NCBI GenBank assembly: GCA_012515255.1
Contig: JAAYYR010000095.1
Span: forward strand, 1-9,689
DNA: 9,689 bases
Source of the DNA: Clostridia bacterium
GTDB taxonomy: Bacteria > Bacillota > Dehalobacteriia > UBA4068
Reading direction: 5' to 3'
Below are positions 1 through 6,528 of this stretch, piece by piece. A program made the position numbers and the translations under genes. Each line of letters starts with the position of its first letter. The first letter of the stretch is position 1. The notes under the pieces are model-generated. The model saw nothing but the letters and a program-made list of their open reading frames with translations, made no database searches and was not told the origin of the DNA.

Positions 1-2
1 CT

Positions 3-1784
3 GGCACGCTTACTTATACCAAAACCGGCACTTTTACCACGGCTTACACGATCACCTTCCAGACTGAGGTGACAGATCCTGAGATATTCCTGGGCAATTA
101 TAAGTCCGGCGATAAGGCGGGCGATGATCCTTATTACTATAATACTGCCACATTGACCGGCACAAAATCCGCGGAAGGCCTTCCTTTCACTGCTGATTCA
201 ACTAGCAAGCAGGCAGTCACAAGCAATGTGGTGACCAAAAGGGGCCAAGGCTATGATCATGCCAGCCGCATTATTACCTGGCAGGTTGTGATCAACGAGA
301 ATGGCAGCGAGTTGAAAAATGCCCAGCTGACCGATGCGATACCGCTGGGTCAGGAATATGTTCCCGACTCGTTCGAGGTCGGCGGCATTCAAATTGACGA
401 TGACATGGTCTATACCGCGGCCACAGCTGAGCAGACCGACCGCACCGGCACCTTGGAATATAGCTTTGGCGGCGTGATTACGAGCAAACAAACGGTTACC
501 TTCCAGACGACATTGACCGACCTTTCCATCTTTGAAGAAAACGGCACCACCGACACAATTAAGGTGAAAAATACCGCCAATCTGACCCATATTTTCGCCG
601 GCAATGAAGTGAGCGTTGACTCCAAGGGTGAGCAGGGCATCGACAATACCTTGATTGGCAAAGAGGGCGTCCGTCCTAAAGGCAAGAGCTATATCGACTG
701 GACCGTAACGATTAACTCCAATGAGATCCCGCTGTCGGAAGTAGTGTTGACCGACCAGCTTCAAGATTATCTGGTGCTTGACACCCTCTCGGTTAAACTT
801 TACCGTCAGACCTTGGCCGTAAACGGTACGCTGACGCCGAATATTTTACATCCGATTCCGCTGGACGGCGATAATATTGACTATGATTCGACAACTAATT
901 TGTTTACCTTCACCATGCCGGACACAGATGAAGACCCGCTTGAGGGCGCCTATCAGCTTTTATTCCGCACTTATATCGTGCTCCCGGAGGGCTTCTCGGG
1001 CAATGTCACCTTCCGCAATTCCATTACGATGAACGGAACCGGCTTTAGCGAGGACATGGATTCAGGGGAGATTTCTTTCGCGGTAGCGGATATGGGCGGC
1101 AGCGCTCAGGGCGAACTCGGCAGCATCACCATCATTAAAGTGAATAAAGATAGGCCACAGGATACGCTGGCGGGCGCGGTCTTTACGCTCCATGACCGCT
1201 TTGGCAATCAGATTGCGGAAGCGACCACCGATGGCGATGGTCAGGTCGTCTTTGAGCGGCTGCATTTTGATGTCAATTATACCATTGTGGAAGCGGCCGA
1301 GCCTGAGGGCTTCTATGCCGATGTGCTGAGCCATTTGTTCAGCATCGATGGCAAGACCAAGGAGATTTCTGTCGACGGAGTGGGACTTGGCCAGATCGCT
1401 GCCTACATCTGGGAGAATATCAAAATCCCTACCGAGCCGGATGAAATTGTGCTGCGGGCCAGTAAATTATTTGACGGCAAAGCGCCTGAGGGCAGCGATT
1501 TTACCTTCCTGCTCAAGGATGCCATGGGCGAGACCATCCAGACCATAGCCAATAACGGGGGAGAGGTTGTTTTCGACGCCCTAAGCCTTCCCGGCGATTA
1601 CCCCGCCACCTACATCTATACCATCACCGAGGAGGCGGGCAGCGATGTCAAACTACGCTATGACTCCGCTATCTACTTGGTGACAATCAACATCGATAAA
1701 AACCCCGAAAAACCCTATAATTATATCATCGATATCAGCTATGAAAAAACAACTATGCCTATAGCGGCGTCCCGACCTTCATAA
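3..1784 (+). CDS. Multidomain cell-surface adhesin / pilin-like protein, 5'-truncated by window edge and ended early by a frameshift
   Basis: The reading frame is open from the window edge (first full codon at 3), so the true start and signal peptide lie upstream. The visible part is 593 residues. It begins with tandem Cna-adhesin-like beta domains. Two near-complete copies are visible, with segments such as IITWQVVIN / IDWTVTIN, LTDAIP / LTDQLQ, and VKNTA / FRNSI. The end of an earlier copy is at residues 1-55 (TITFQTEVTD compared with TVTFQTTLTD later). A SpaA/prealbumin-like domain follows at about residues 372-475 (SITIIKVNKD ... YTIVEAAEPEGF). A pilin isopeptide-linkage (FctA-like) domain follows from about 478 (YTITEEAG ... 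YDSAIYLVTINI). Lys, Asp/Glu and Asn at the usual places suggest intramolecular isopeptide bonds. The last ten or so residues after 1748 look unrelated to the family, while the expected sequence continues in another frame. The likely role is host or matrix adhesion, with no ligand predictable. Confidence 0.85.
   Translation, partial: GTLTYTKTGTFTTAYTITFQTEVTDPEIFLGNYKSGDKAGDDPYYYNTATLTGTKSAEGLPFTADSTSKQAVTSNVVTKRGQGYDHASRIITWQVVINENGSELKNAQLTDAIPLGQEYVPDSFEVGGIQIDDDMVYTAATAEQTDRTGTLEYSFGGVITSKQTVTFQTTLTDLSIFEENGTTDTIKVKNTANLTHIFAGNEVSVDSKGEQGIDNTLIGKEGVRPKGKSYIDWTVTINSNEIPLSEVVLTDQLQDYLVLDTLSVKLYRQTLAVNGTLTPNILHPIPLDGDNIDYDSTTNLFTFTMPDTDEDPLEGAYQLLFRTYIVLPEGFSGNVTFRNSITMNGTGFSEDMDSGEISFAVADMGGSAQGELGSITIIKVNKDRPQDTLAGAVFTLHDRFGNQIAEATTDGDGQVVFERLHFDVNYTIVEAAEPEGFYADVLSHLFSIDGKTKEISVDGVGLGQIAAYIWENIKIPTEPDEIVLRASKLFDGKAPEGSDFTFLLKDAMGETIQTIANNGGEVVFDALSLPGDYPATYIYTITEEAGSDVKLRYDSAIYLVTINIDKNPEKPYNYIIDISYEKTTMPIAASRPS
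1744..1749 (+). other. Frameshift site in the adhesin gene (run of six A)
   Basis: The upstream frame reads TAT GAA AAA ACA and soon stops at 1784. Re-reading one base (AAA at 1746-1748, then AAC at 1748-1750) restores the Cna/pilin sequence through to the sortase signal. This equals loss of one A from a seven-A run. A homopolymer sequencing error, a real or phase-variable indel, and slippage during transcription or translation are all possible. The codon phase does not match the classic double-tRNA X XXY YYZ arrangement, so programmed ribosomal slippage is the weakest explanation. Confidence 0.75.
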
Positions 1785-2317
1785 ACCATACGCGCACCAG
1801 CGACAAGACGATTGATCTCAGCGTCGAGAAGGTCTGGAAAGGCGATAAAGCGGCCGACCGGCCCGACCGCGTTTTGGTGCAGCTGTACCGCGACGGCAAA
1901 GCCTATGGCGGCAGCACCGCGCTCAACGAGCGCAATGGCTGGTCATATGCCTGGGATAATCTGAGCGATAAATATGAGTGGACCGTGGATGAAATCGCGG
2001 TTCCCGCCGGCTATAGCAAAAAAGTGACTGCGGACGGCTTTGAGTTCACCATCACTAATACCAAAAATGATGATGTGATTATTCCCGAGCCGGAACAGCC
2101 CACTGAGCCGGGCGAACCCTTGGTACCCGGCGGCCCGGCTGATCCTGATGATGACACCGGCATCTTAGACGGGCAGACACCCGGCCACGGACTTGACTCT
2201 TCGCCGAATACCGGCGATAATTTCCCTACCTATTTATGGCTGTTACTGGTTCTGGCCGGCTTTGCCGGCACGGCCTGCGCCTGGCGGGCCGCCAAAGCCA
2301 AGTCGCGCCATGACTAG
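1748..2317 (+). CDS. C-terminal part of the same surface adhesin in the -1 frame: Cna_B domain, Pro-rich spacer and sortase signal
   Basis: This frame is open from the A-run at 1744-1749 to a TAG at 2315-2317 (189 residues). It picks up exactly where the upstream frame loses similarity, and joining them gives SYEKNNYAYSGVPTF, a normal end for the pilin-type domain. A Cna_B domain follows at about residues 21-106 of this piece: VEKVW, RPDRVLVQLYRDG, WSYAWDNL, and a closing FTITNTK with the usual Asn. After it come a Pro/Glu/Asp-rich wall spacer (108-150) and a sorting signal (from 152). The first usable internal start codons are TTG 1874 and GTG 1877, and no good ribosome binding site precedes them. 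This is best read as the 3' part of one gene rather than an independent one. If expressed separately it would lack a secretion signal. No gene follows in the same direction before the terminator at 2338. Confidence 0.8.
   Translation, partial: NNYAYSGVPTFINHTRTSDKTIDLSVEKVWKGDKAADRPDRVLVQLYRDGKAYGGSTALNERNGWSYAWDNLSDKYEWTVDEIAVPAGYSKKVTADGFEFTITNTKNDDVIIPEPEQPTEPGEPLVPGGPADPDDDTGILDGQTPGHGLDSSPNTGDNFPTYLWLLLVLAGFAGTACAWRAAKAKSRHD
2201..2317 (+). other. Cell-wall sorting signal (SPNTG motif, membrane segment, basic tail)
   Basis: The encoded C-terminus has SPNTGD (motif codons 2201-2215), then a hydrophobic stretch of about 20 residues (YLWLLLVLAGFAGTACAW), then RAAKAKSRHD. This is the three-part layout of sortase substrates. 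SPNTG is a variant of LPXTG, and S/P-PXTG forms are known in clostridia. No sortase gene is in this window. Confidence 0.85.
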
Positions 2318-2337
2318 ACTAAAGTGAATCTTGCTTA

Positions 2338-2363
2338 CAAGAGGCCGCGCGAGCGGCCTCTTG
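2338..2363 (+). terminator. Hairpin terminator after the adhesin gene
   Basis: This is a perfect 11-bp GC-rich stem (CAAGAGGCCGC / GCGGCCTCTTG) closed by a GCGA (GNRA) tetraloop, 20 bases after the adhesin stop. The T-tract after it is weak (TT then CATCC), so termination may be partial or factor-assisted. Confidence 0.7.
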
Positions 2364-2432
2364 TTCATCCGGGAAAAGCGTTTGTGCTGCCCGGGGCGGG
2401 CAGGGCGGATGATTATGGCTATCCGCTCCCCT

Positions 2433-2462
2433 TTGTTTATGGCCTTTATGCATACATATATT
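2433..2462 (+). promoter_or_regulatory. Possible sigma-70-type promoter for the SAH hydrolase gene
   Basis: TTGTTT (2433-2438) and TATATT (2457-2462) are separated by 18 bases in the most AT-rich part of the 2318-2593 gap. The -35 is poor and the -10 acceptable. If used, the leader would be about 125 nt long. Confidence 0.35.
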
Positions 2463-2482
2463 TAGGGAATTTACGGATGTTT

Positions 2483-2572
2483 TGACTAAATGCCTGAAAA
2501 TAGTCAGAAAGGATTTTATCCGAGAGGCCGGAATACATAACAGAGAAAATGGGGCGGGTTCTGACGCCCGCC
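2483..2572 (+). promoter_or_regulatory. Hairpin-rich leader of the SAH hydrolase gene
   Basis: Three inverted repeats lie in a row before the start codon at 2594. They are TGACTA/TAGTCA (2483-2488 with 2501-2506), GGAT/ATCC (2511-2514 with 2518-2521) and GGCGGG/CCCGCC (2553-2558 with 2567-2572). I could not match the layout to the SAH, SAM-I or other riboswitch cores that I know. It could be a regulatory leader or unremarkable structure. Confidence 0.3.
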
Positions 2573-2593
2573 GCTGAAGGCAGGGGAGAGAGT

Positions 2594-3835
2594 ATGAGTA
2601 ATATTTATGATCCGAGTCTGGCGCCATTAGGGGAAGACAAGATCCGCTGGGTCGCCTCCTATATGCCGCTTTTGAACGCTATCGGCAAGGATTTTGAGGA
2701 GCGGCGGCCTTTGGCCGGGCTGCGCGTCGCCATGTCCATCCATTTGGAGGCCAAAACAGCTTATTTGGCGCTGACGCTGGCAAAAGCCGGGGCAGAGGTA
2801 TCTGTCACCGGCTCCAATCCATTGTCTACCCGGGATGATATCGCGGCGGCGCTCGTGGCGCGGGGGATCACGGTTTTCGCCCATCATGGCGCAAGCGAGG
2901 CCCAGTATAAGCAGGACCTGCAGCATACGTTGGCTTGCCGGCCCCAGTTGATTCTTGATGACGGCGGCGATTTTGTCGGCCTGCTCCATGGGGCATGCGC
3001 TGATTTGGCGGCGGAATTGCGCGGCGGCTGTGAGGAAACGACAACCGGCGTGATTCGCTTGCGCGCCCGTGAGCGCGATGGCAGTCTCGCCTTTCCGATG
3101 ATCAGCGTTAATGACGCGGCTTGCAAACATCTTTTTGACAACCGCTATGGCACCGGCCAATCAACACTGACCGCGATCATGGCGGTGACCAATCTGACAA
3201 TTGCGTCCCGCAGCGTGGTCGTAGCCGGCTATGGCTGGTGCGGCAAGGGTGTGGCCATGCGCGCGCGGGGCTTGGGCGCACGGGTGATTATCACTGAAAC
3301 CGACGCGGTGAAAGCCCTTGAGGCCTGCATGGACGGGTTTGAGGTCATGACGATGGCGGAAGCCGCCGCGCAGGGCGATATTTTTATCACGGTCACCGGC
3401 TGCATAGATGTAATTACAGCCGAGCATTTCAAGCGGATGAAAGATGGCGTTTTGCTTGCCAATGCCGGGCATTTCGATTGCGAGATCAATAAGCATGACC
3501 TTGAGGCGCTGGCGGCGGAAATCCTTCCCCGCAAGCCGCATATTACCGGCTACCGCATGGCGGACGGGCGTATGCTTAATCTGCTGGCTGAAGGGCGGCT
3601 GGTTAATTTGGCTGCCGGCATGGGGCATCCGGCGGAGATTATGGATATGAGCTTCGCATTGCAGGCAAAATCCCTAGAATACCTGGCAACCGCGGACAAC
3701 CTCGACAAACGGCTGTATGCCGTGCCGCCGGAAATAGACCGGTCTGTGGCGGAGATGAAGCTGAGCGCCCTGCGCATCGCCATTGACCGGCTGACGCCCC
3801 GGCAGGAGGAATATCTGCACGGCTATAGCGGATAA
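2594..3835 (+). CDS. ahcY: S-adenosylhomocysteine hydrolase (adenosylhomocysteinase), short archaeal/Thermotoga-like form
   Basis: This cytosolic NAD-dependent enzyme splits S-adenosylhomocysteine into adenosine and homocysteine, removing the inhibitory by-product of SAM methyltransferases. At 413 residues it has all the family landmarks: His50 (MSIHLEAKTA), TGSNPLST at 72-79, DDGGD at 122-126, EETTTGV at 147-153, and Lys178 and Asp182 (NDAACKHLFDN). It also has the Rossmann motif GYGWCGKG (212-219), acidic ribose-binding ITETD (233-237), GHFD with His293, and GRLVNLAAGMGHP with His345. These match human His55, Asp131, Glu156, Lys186, Asp190, His301 and His353. YGTGQS replaces the usual YGCRES, and the C-terminal K...HYRY extension is absent, as in archaeal and Thermotoga enzymes. 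The start at 2594 is preferred over the ATG at 2549 because AGGGGAGAG lies just before it. S-inosylhomocysteine as substrate is possible for this subtype. Confidence 0.9.
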   Translation: MSNIYDPSLAPLGEDKIRWVASYMPLLNAIGKDFEERRPLAGLRVAMSIHLEAKTAYLALTLAKAGAEVSVTGSNPLSTRDDIAAALVARGITVFAHHGASEAQYKQDLQHTLACRPQLILDDGGDFVGLLHGACADLAAELRGGCEETTTGVIRLRARERDGSLAFPMISVNDAACKHLFDNRYGTGQSTLTAIMAVTNLTIASRSVVVAGYGWCGKGVAMRARGLGARVIITETDAVKALEACMDGFEVMTMAEAAAQGDIFITVTGCIDVITAEHFKRMKDGVLLANAGHFDCEINKHDLEALAAEILPRKPHITGYRMADGRMLNLLAEGRLVNLAAGMGHPAEIMDMSFALQAKSLEYLATADNLDKRLYAVPPEIDRSVAEMKLSALRIAIDRLTPRQEEYLHGYSG

Positions 3836-3885
3836 GGTCGGGGCGGGATATTTAGGGCAATCATGTATTTGCCGGATGAGCTTTT

Positions 3886-3937
3886 CAGGCCTTGATAAAA
3901 AACGGCCTGGGGCCGCGGTATGGCTCGCGTACCGGCC
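3886..3937 (+). promoter_or_regulatory. Two adjacent inverted repeats upstream of the YitT-type gene
   Basis: CAGGCC/GGCCTG (3886-3891 with 3904-3909, 12-base A-rich loop) is followed at once by a bulged stem. In that stem GGCC..GGTA (3911-3920) pairs with TACCGGCC (3930-3937). Neither is followed by a T-tract, so they are not standard terminators. They could form a structured leader or weak terminator for the SAH hydrolase transcript. No convincing promoter was found in 3836-4003. Confidence 0.3.
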
Positions 3938-4003
3938 TAGCTATAGCGCGGGAACCCCCGCCATTGGCCGCCATATAGACCAGATGAAAAGGGTGTTGAC
4001 GCT

Positions 4004-4834
4004 TTGTTGCCACAAATTAGGCCGCGGGCTTGTGCGATTGCTCTCTTTGGCAGTGCAATTCTCGCTTTTGGGCTATATCATATTCACTCGTTTAGCGGTA
4101 TTACAGAGGGAGGCGGTTTGGGGCTAACATTGCTTCTCTATCATTGGTTTAATATTTCTCCCGCCATATCAGCCTTTGCCTTTAATTTTATTTGTTATGC
4201 CTTCGGTTGGAAAGTGCTGGGCAAGGATTTTATCGCCTACTCCATTATTGCCGGCTTGGGATTCTCCGCCTTCTATGCCATTTTTGAGCGTTTTGACCCA
4301 TTGTGGCCGGGGCTAGTTAATTTGCCCTTGCTCGCCGCGGTTTTAGGCGCTGTATTTGTCGGCGTCGGAGTGGGCCTTTGCGTTCGCATTGGCGGCGCTC
4401 CCTGCGCCGACGATGCTTTGGCAATGGGTTTTGTCAAGCTGACGCGCCTGAAAATACAATGGATATATTTAATTAGCGACGTGGTTGTACTGGGATTGTC
4501 CGCTACGTATATCCCAATAAACAGGCTGGCTTATTCTCTGCTGTCGGTGGTTTTATCCGGGCAGTTAGTCGGCTTGATGCAAAGGATTCGCCTGCCAAAA
4601 GCCGTAGGCAAAGAGCGGATTAAGGCGGACAGCGAGAGTGCCTGCGCGAATCCGGATGACCAATGCGGCGACAGCGAAAGTGCCTGTGCGAAGCCGGATG
4701 ACCAATGCGGCGACAGCGAGAGTGCCTGCGCGAAGCCGGATGACCAACACGGCGACAGCGAGAGTGCCTGTGCGAAGCCGGATGACCAATGCGGCGACAG
4801 CGAGAGTGCCTGTGCGAAGCCGGATGACCAATGA
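4004..4834 (+). CDS. Short YitT/YczE-family integral membrane protein with Cys-rich repeat tail
   Basis: Residues 1-200 are a polytopic membrane protein. Hydrophobic segments lie near 9-28, 38-73 (two), 76-97, 104-130 and 151-195. Phrases such as FGLYHIHSFSGITEGG, GLGLTLLLYHWF, GVGVGLCVRIGGAP and DDALAM fit the YitT/DUF161 family, whose transport substrate or role is unknown. The cytoplasmic DUF2179 domain of longer YitT proteins is missing. In its place are five 14-residue repeats, DSESACAKPDDQCG, from residue 209 to the stop. The start is TTG 4004 because that frame has no ATG after the stop at 3944, it leaves the usual roughly ten residues before the first helix, and AAAAGGG lies about ten bases upstream. 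The ATG at 3984 with a nice-looking MKRVL is in another frame. The tail may be functional or repeat expansion, and the stop sits inside the last repeat. The gene appears monocistronic. Confidence 0.75.
   Translation: MLPQIRPRACAIALFGSAILAFGLYHIHSFSGITEGGGLGLTLLLYHWFNISPAISAFAFNFICYAFGWKVLGKDFIAYSIIAGLGFSAFYAIFERFDPLWPGLVNLPLLAAVLGAVFVGVGVGLCVRIGGAPCADDALAMGFVKLTRLKIQWIYLISDVVVLGLSATYIPINRLAYSLLSVVLSGQLVGLMQRIRLPKAVGKERIKADSESACANPDDQCGDSESACAKPDDQCGDSESACAKPDDQHGDSESACAKPDDQCGDSESACAKPDDQ
4628..4831 (+). repeat. 42-bp tandem repeat array, about 4.9 copies, in the 3' end of the YitT-type gene
   Basis: Units start at 4628, 4670, 4712, 4754 and 4796. Each begins GACAGCGAGAGTGCC (AGCGAAAG in the second) and ends GGATGACCAA plus TGCGGC. 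The copies are more than 90 percent identical, and the few differences are mostly third-position changes (TGC/TGT). Exceptions are AAT for AAG in unit 1 and CAC for TGC at the end of unit 3. The last unit lacks its final six bases, and TGA follows. Because the period is a multiple of three, several frames stay open on both strands, so antisense reading frames here are artefacts. Confidence 0.95.
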
Positions 4835-4940
4835 TACCCAAGCCGGTATAATTGCCAAGCAAATGGGAACGGGGCTAAGGCGCAGCGACGATTATGGCAT
4901 TATGAAAATAGCGGTTTCGGAACTGTGAAGCAATAGCAAA

Positions 4941-4975
4941 AAGCCCCTAACCATTTGGCTCATGGCTATGGGCTT
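4941..4975. terminator. Bidirectional hairpin terminator between convergent genes
   Basis: AAGCCC (4941-4946) pairs with GGGCTT (4970-4975). The stem continues inward with CT/AT mismatches and CCAT/ATGG around a TTGGCTC loop. It is preceded by AAAA and followed by TTATTAT, so it can serve both the plus-strand membrane protein gene and the minus-strand yqeB, which ends at 4990. Confidence 0.65.
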
Positions 4976-4989
4976 ATTATATGTTTGCA

Positions 4990-5784
4990 TTAGGCCTGGC
5001 GCACAGGGGCCAGGTTGCGGATGGCTGCGATTACCCCGGCGCCAACGGCAAGCGCTTTATCAGAGATGAGATAGCAGCTCTCCCGGTCGCCGCGGGGATC
5101 GATATCGCCGGATTTGGTCTGCGCCTCAACCCGGATGCCGGCAGGCAGCAGGCCGCGTAATACGCCGCTGATCTTGGCGACAAGCGGCTGCCCATCAACT
5201 AATGCCACCACATCGCCCTGGCTGACCATATCGCCGATATGCAAAATCGGCTGGAAAATACCGCCGCCGGGTGCGCGCAAGACTCTTTCTTGGCCATAGC
5301 CGCTGATATTGCCGGGTATGCCGGTATCCGGCAGCGCTGATCCCGTGTAAATCACCCGCCCCATCTCTCCTTCGCGGCTCGTTTCGATCACCGCATGACA
5401 ATCAATCCCGGCAATAAATCCGGGGCCCAGGCCGATCACTACAGGCGCGTCGTTGATTTGCGTGCCGAGATTTTTTTTGGCGATGATACCGTCAACTAAA
5501 ACCACAGGGTTGAATTCCTTGAGCAGGGGCCGGGCATCACCGATATATACGGGGATCATATTTTCATCTAGCAGCGCGCGCACCGCCGCCAGGCTATTGG
5601 CGGAACAGGACGCAATCTCCTCAACAGAGGCCGCCCCCTCATAGACGGCGCGGGAGAAAGCAACCATACAGCGCACGGTAGTAGGCTGCGGCAGCTCGGT
5701 CATTATTACCTGATGCCCCTCGCGGCGCAGGCAGACCGCCACACCGCTCGCCAGATCACCTGCACCTTTGATTAAGACCAGCAT
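4990..5784 (-). CDS. yqeB: YqeB, selenium-dependent molybdenum hydroxylase maturation protein (EF2563 family)
   Basis: At 264 residues this matches the YqeB/EF2563 family in full. Features are an N-terminal nucleotide-binding-like GAGDLASG (7-14), MTELPQPTTVR, AVYEG, a central VVIGLGPGF, and the C-terminal GGGIFQPI...GDMV..GDVVA and SGVLRGLL segments. The family is related to XdhC. Comparative genomics links it with SelD and YqeC to insertion or maturation of the labile selenium cofactor of molybdenum hydroxylases such as xanthine dehydrogenase. The exact reaction is not established. It is the last gene of the leftward LysR-yqeC-yqeB unit. Its ATG lies inside the end of yqeC (13-base overlap), with a strong AAGGAGG seven bases before it, suggesting translational coupling. 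No molybdenum hydroxylase structural gene is visible in the window. Confidence 0.9.
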   Translation of the reverse strand: MLVLIKGAGDLASGVAVCLRREGHQVIMTELPQPTTVRCMVAFSRAVYEGAASVEEIASCSANSLAAVRALLDENMIPVYIGDARPLLKEFNPVVLVDGIIAKKNLGTQINDAPVVIGLGPGFIAGIDCHAVIETSREGEMGRVIYTGSALPDTGIPGNISGYGQERVLRAPGGGIFQPILHIGDMVSQGDVVALVDGQPLVAKISGVLRGLLPAGIRVEAQTKSGDIDPRGDRESCYLISDKALAVGAGVIAAIRNLAPVRQA

Positions 5785-6473
5785 TGTTGGGCCTCCTTGA
5801 TTGAGGCGATAATCACTTTATCAATGCCCGACTCGGCAAGCAGCGATTTGATTTTGCGCCCGCGGGCCAGCATTTGCGCATTATCCGCCTGATTAAGCAC
5901 AACTGTCGGCCGATAGCGGCCATAGCCGCTGCTGATTAGCAGCGCGATAGCCGCCTCATCGGCTGTTTCGCCCACAGGCACGCCATGCCGCAGGGCTAAA
6001 TCATAGCGGTAACAGGTTTCAGCCAAAGGCTTGTCCAATGCGCTTAAACCCATTACTACGATTACCTTGGTGGCGTATTGAGGGATTACAGGCTCCCAGG
6101 CCGCCGGGTATTTGAGCGGCAGGCGCTGCGCCCCGTCCGCTTCCACATACAGCATCCGGCAATTACGCCGCAGCCAAGAAAGCGCCTCCTCCCCCGGCGA
6201 GCCATAACGGGCGTCAGCCAGCGGCCGCGCGGCTACGAGGATTTGCCCCGCGAGCAGAGCCGCCTGATAGCGGTCGGCGGCAAAGGCTTCGACCAGCTCT
6301 GTATCCGCGCCCTCGGGCCGCATAATATGGGTGGTAGTGGTAACTGCTGTCGGCAGCCCCGCAGCCAACGCTTCGCGGGCCAGCGCGTACATGAGGCTCG
6401 TTTTGCCGCCCGCGCCATTGATAGCAATCAACTGCGGGATGGACATATTGATTTGTAATGCTTGATGGTACAT
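5772..6473 (-). CDS. yqeC: YqeC, selenium cofactor biosynthesis / selenium-dependent hydroxylase accessory protein
   Basis: This 233-residue protein has the YqeC hallmarks: a Walker-A-like GAGGKTS (residues 20-26), VTTTTHI (44-50), YVEADGA followed by LPLKYPA, and a WEPVIP block. It is a predicted soluble P-loop-type protein tied to the selenium cofactor of molybdenum hydroxylases, with its biochemical step unknown. The start at 6473 (MYHQALQIN) is chosen because CAGGT lies just upstream and because family members carry roughly this many residues before the P-loop. The frame also allows ATG 6494 (seven residues longer, poor ribosome site) and ATG 6446. It lies 55 bases after the LysR gene and overlaps yqeB by 13 bases, so the three are almost certainly cotranscribed. 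Confidence 0.88.
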   Translation of the reverse strand: MYHQALQINMSIPQLIAINGAGGKTSLMYALAREALAAGLPTAVTTTTHIMRPEGADTELVEAFAADRYQAALLAGQILVAARPLADARYGSPGEEALSWLRRNCRMLYVEADGAQRLPLKYPAAWEPVIPQYATKVIVVMGLSALDKPLAETCYRYDLALRHGVPVGETADEAAIALLISSGYGRYRPTVVLNQADNAQMLARGRKIKSLLAESGIDKVIIASIKEAQQCWS

Positions 6474-6528
6474 GATTACCTGCCATTTTGCCAATTAGCC
6501 GCTTGCTCGTTAAATCCGCTTTATCCGT

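Noticed and set aside
198..764. Antisense open frames under the adhesin gene, and similar ones under ahcY, yqeC, the LysR gene and the DJ-1-like gene
   Set aside because: They are antisense or alternate-frame shadows of clear genes, low in complexity and without ribosome sites.
1745..1751. Classic -1 ribosomal slippery heptamer in the adhesin gene
   Set aside because: A AAA AAC is present as bases 1744-1750, but the zero-frame codon boundaries (GAA AAA ACA) are not in the X XXY YYZ phase needed for paired tRNA slippage, and no clear downstream pseudoknot was seen.
2483..2593. SAM-I or SAH riboswitch before ahcY
   Set aside because: A few bases (ATCCGAGAGG) recall the SAM-I 5' strand, but the rest of the conserved core is not there, so only a structured leader is claimed.
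2319..2627. Minus-strand 102-residue open frame in the gap before ahcY
   Set aside because: It spans the adhesin terminator and the ahcY leader, has no recognisable motif and no good start signal.
3876..4127. 83-residue open frame containing MKRVLTLCCHK
   Set aside because: It overlaps the membrane protein in another frame, ends quickly, and lacks family similarity. The ATG at 3984 has no ribosome site and would need a frameshift to join the YitT frame.
4565..4928. Long overlapping open frames on both strands across the 42-bp repeats
   Set aside because: A tandem array with a period divisible by three keeps every stop-free frame open. The products are monotonous Arg/Ser/His repeats with no start signals, so only the frame fused to the membrane protein is kept.
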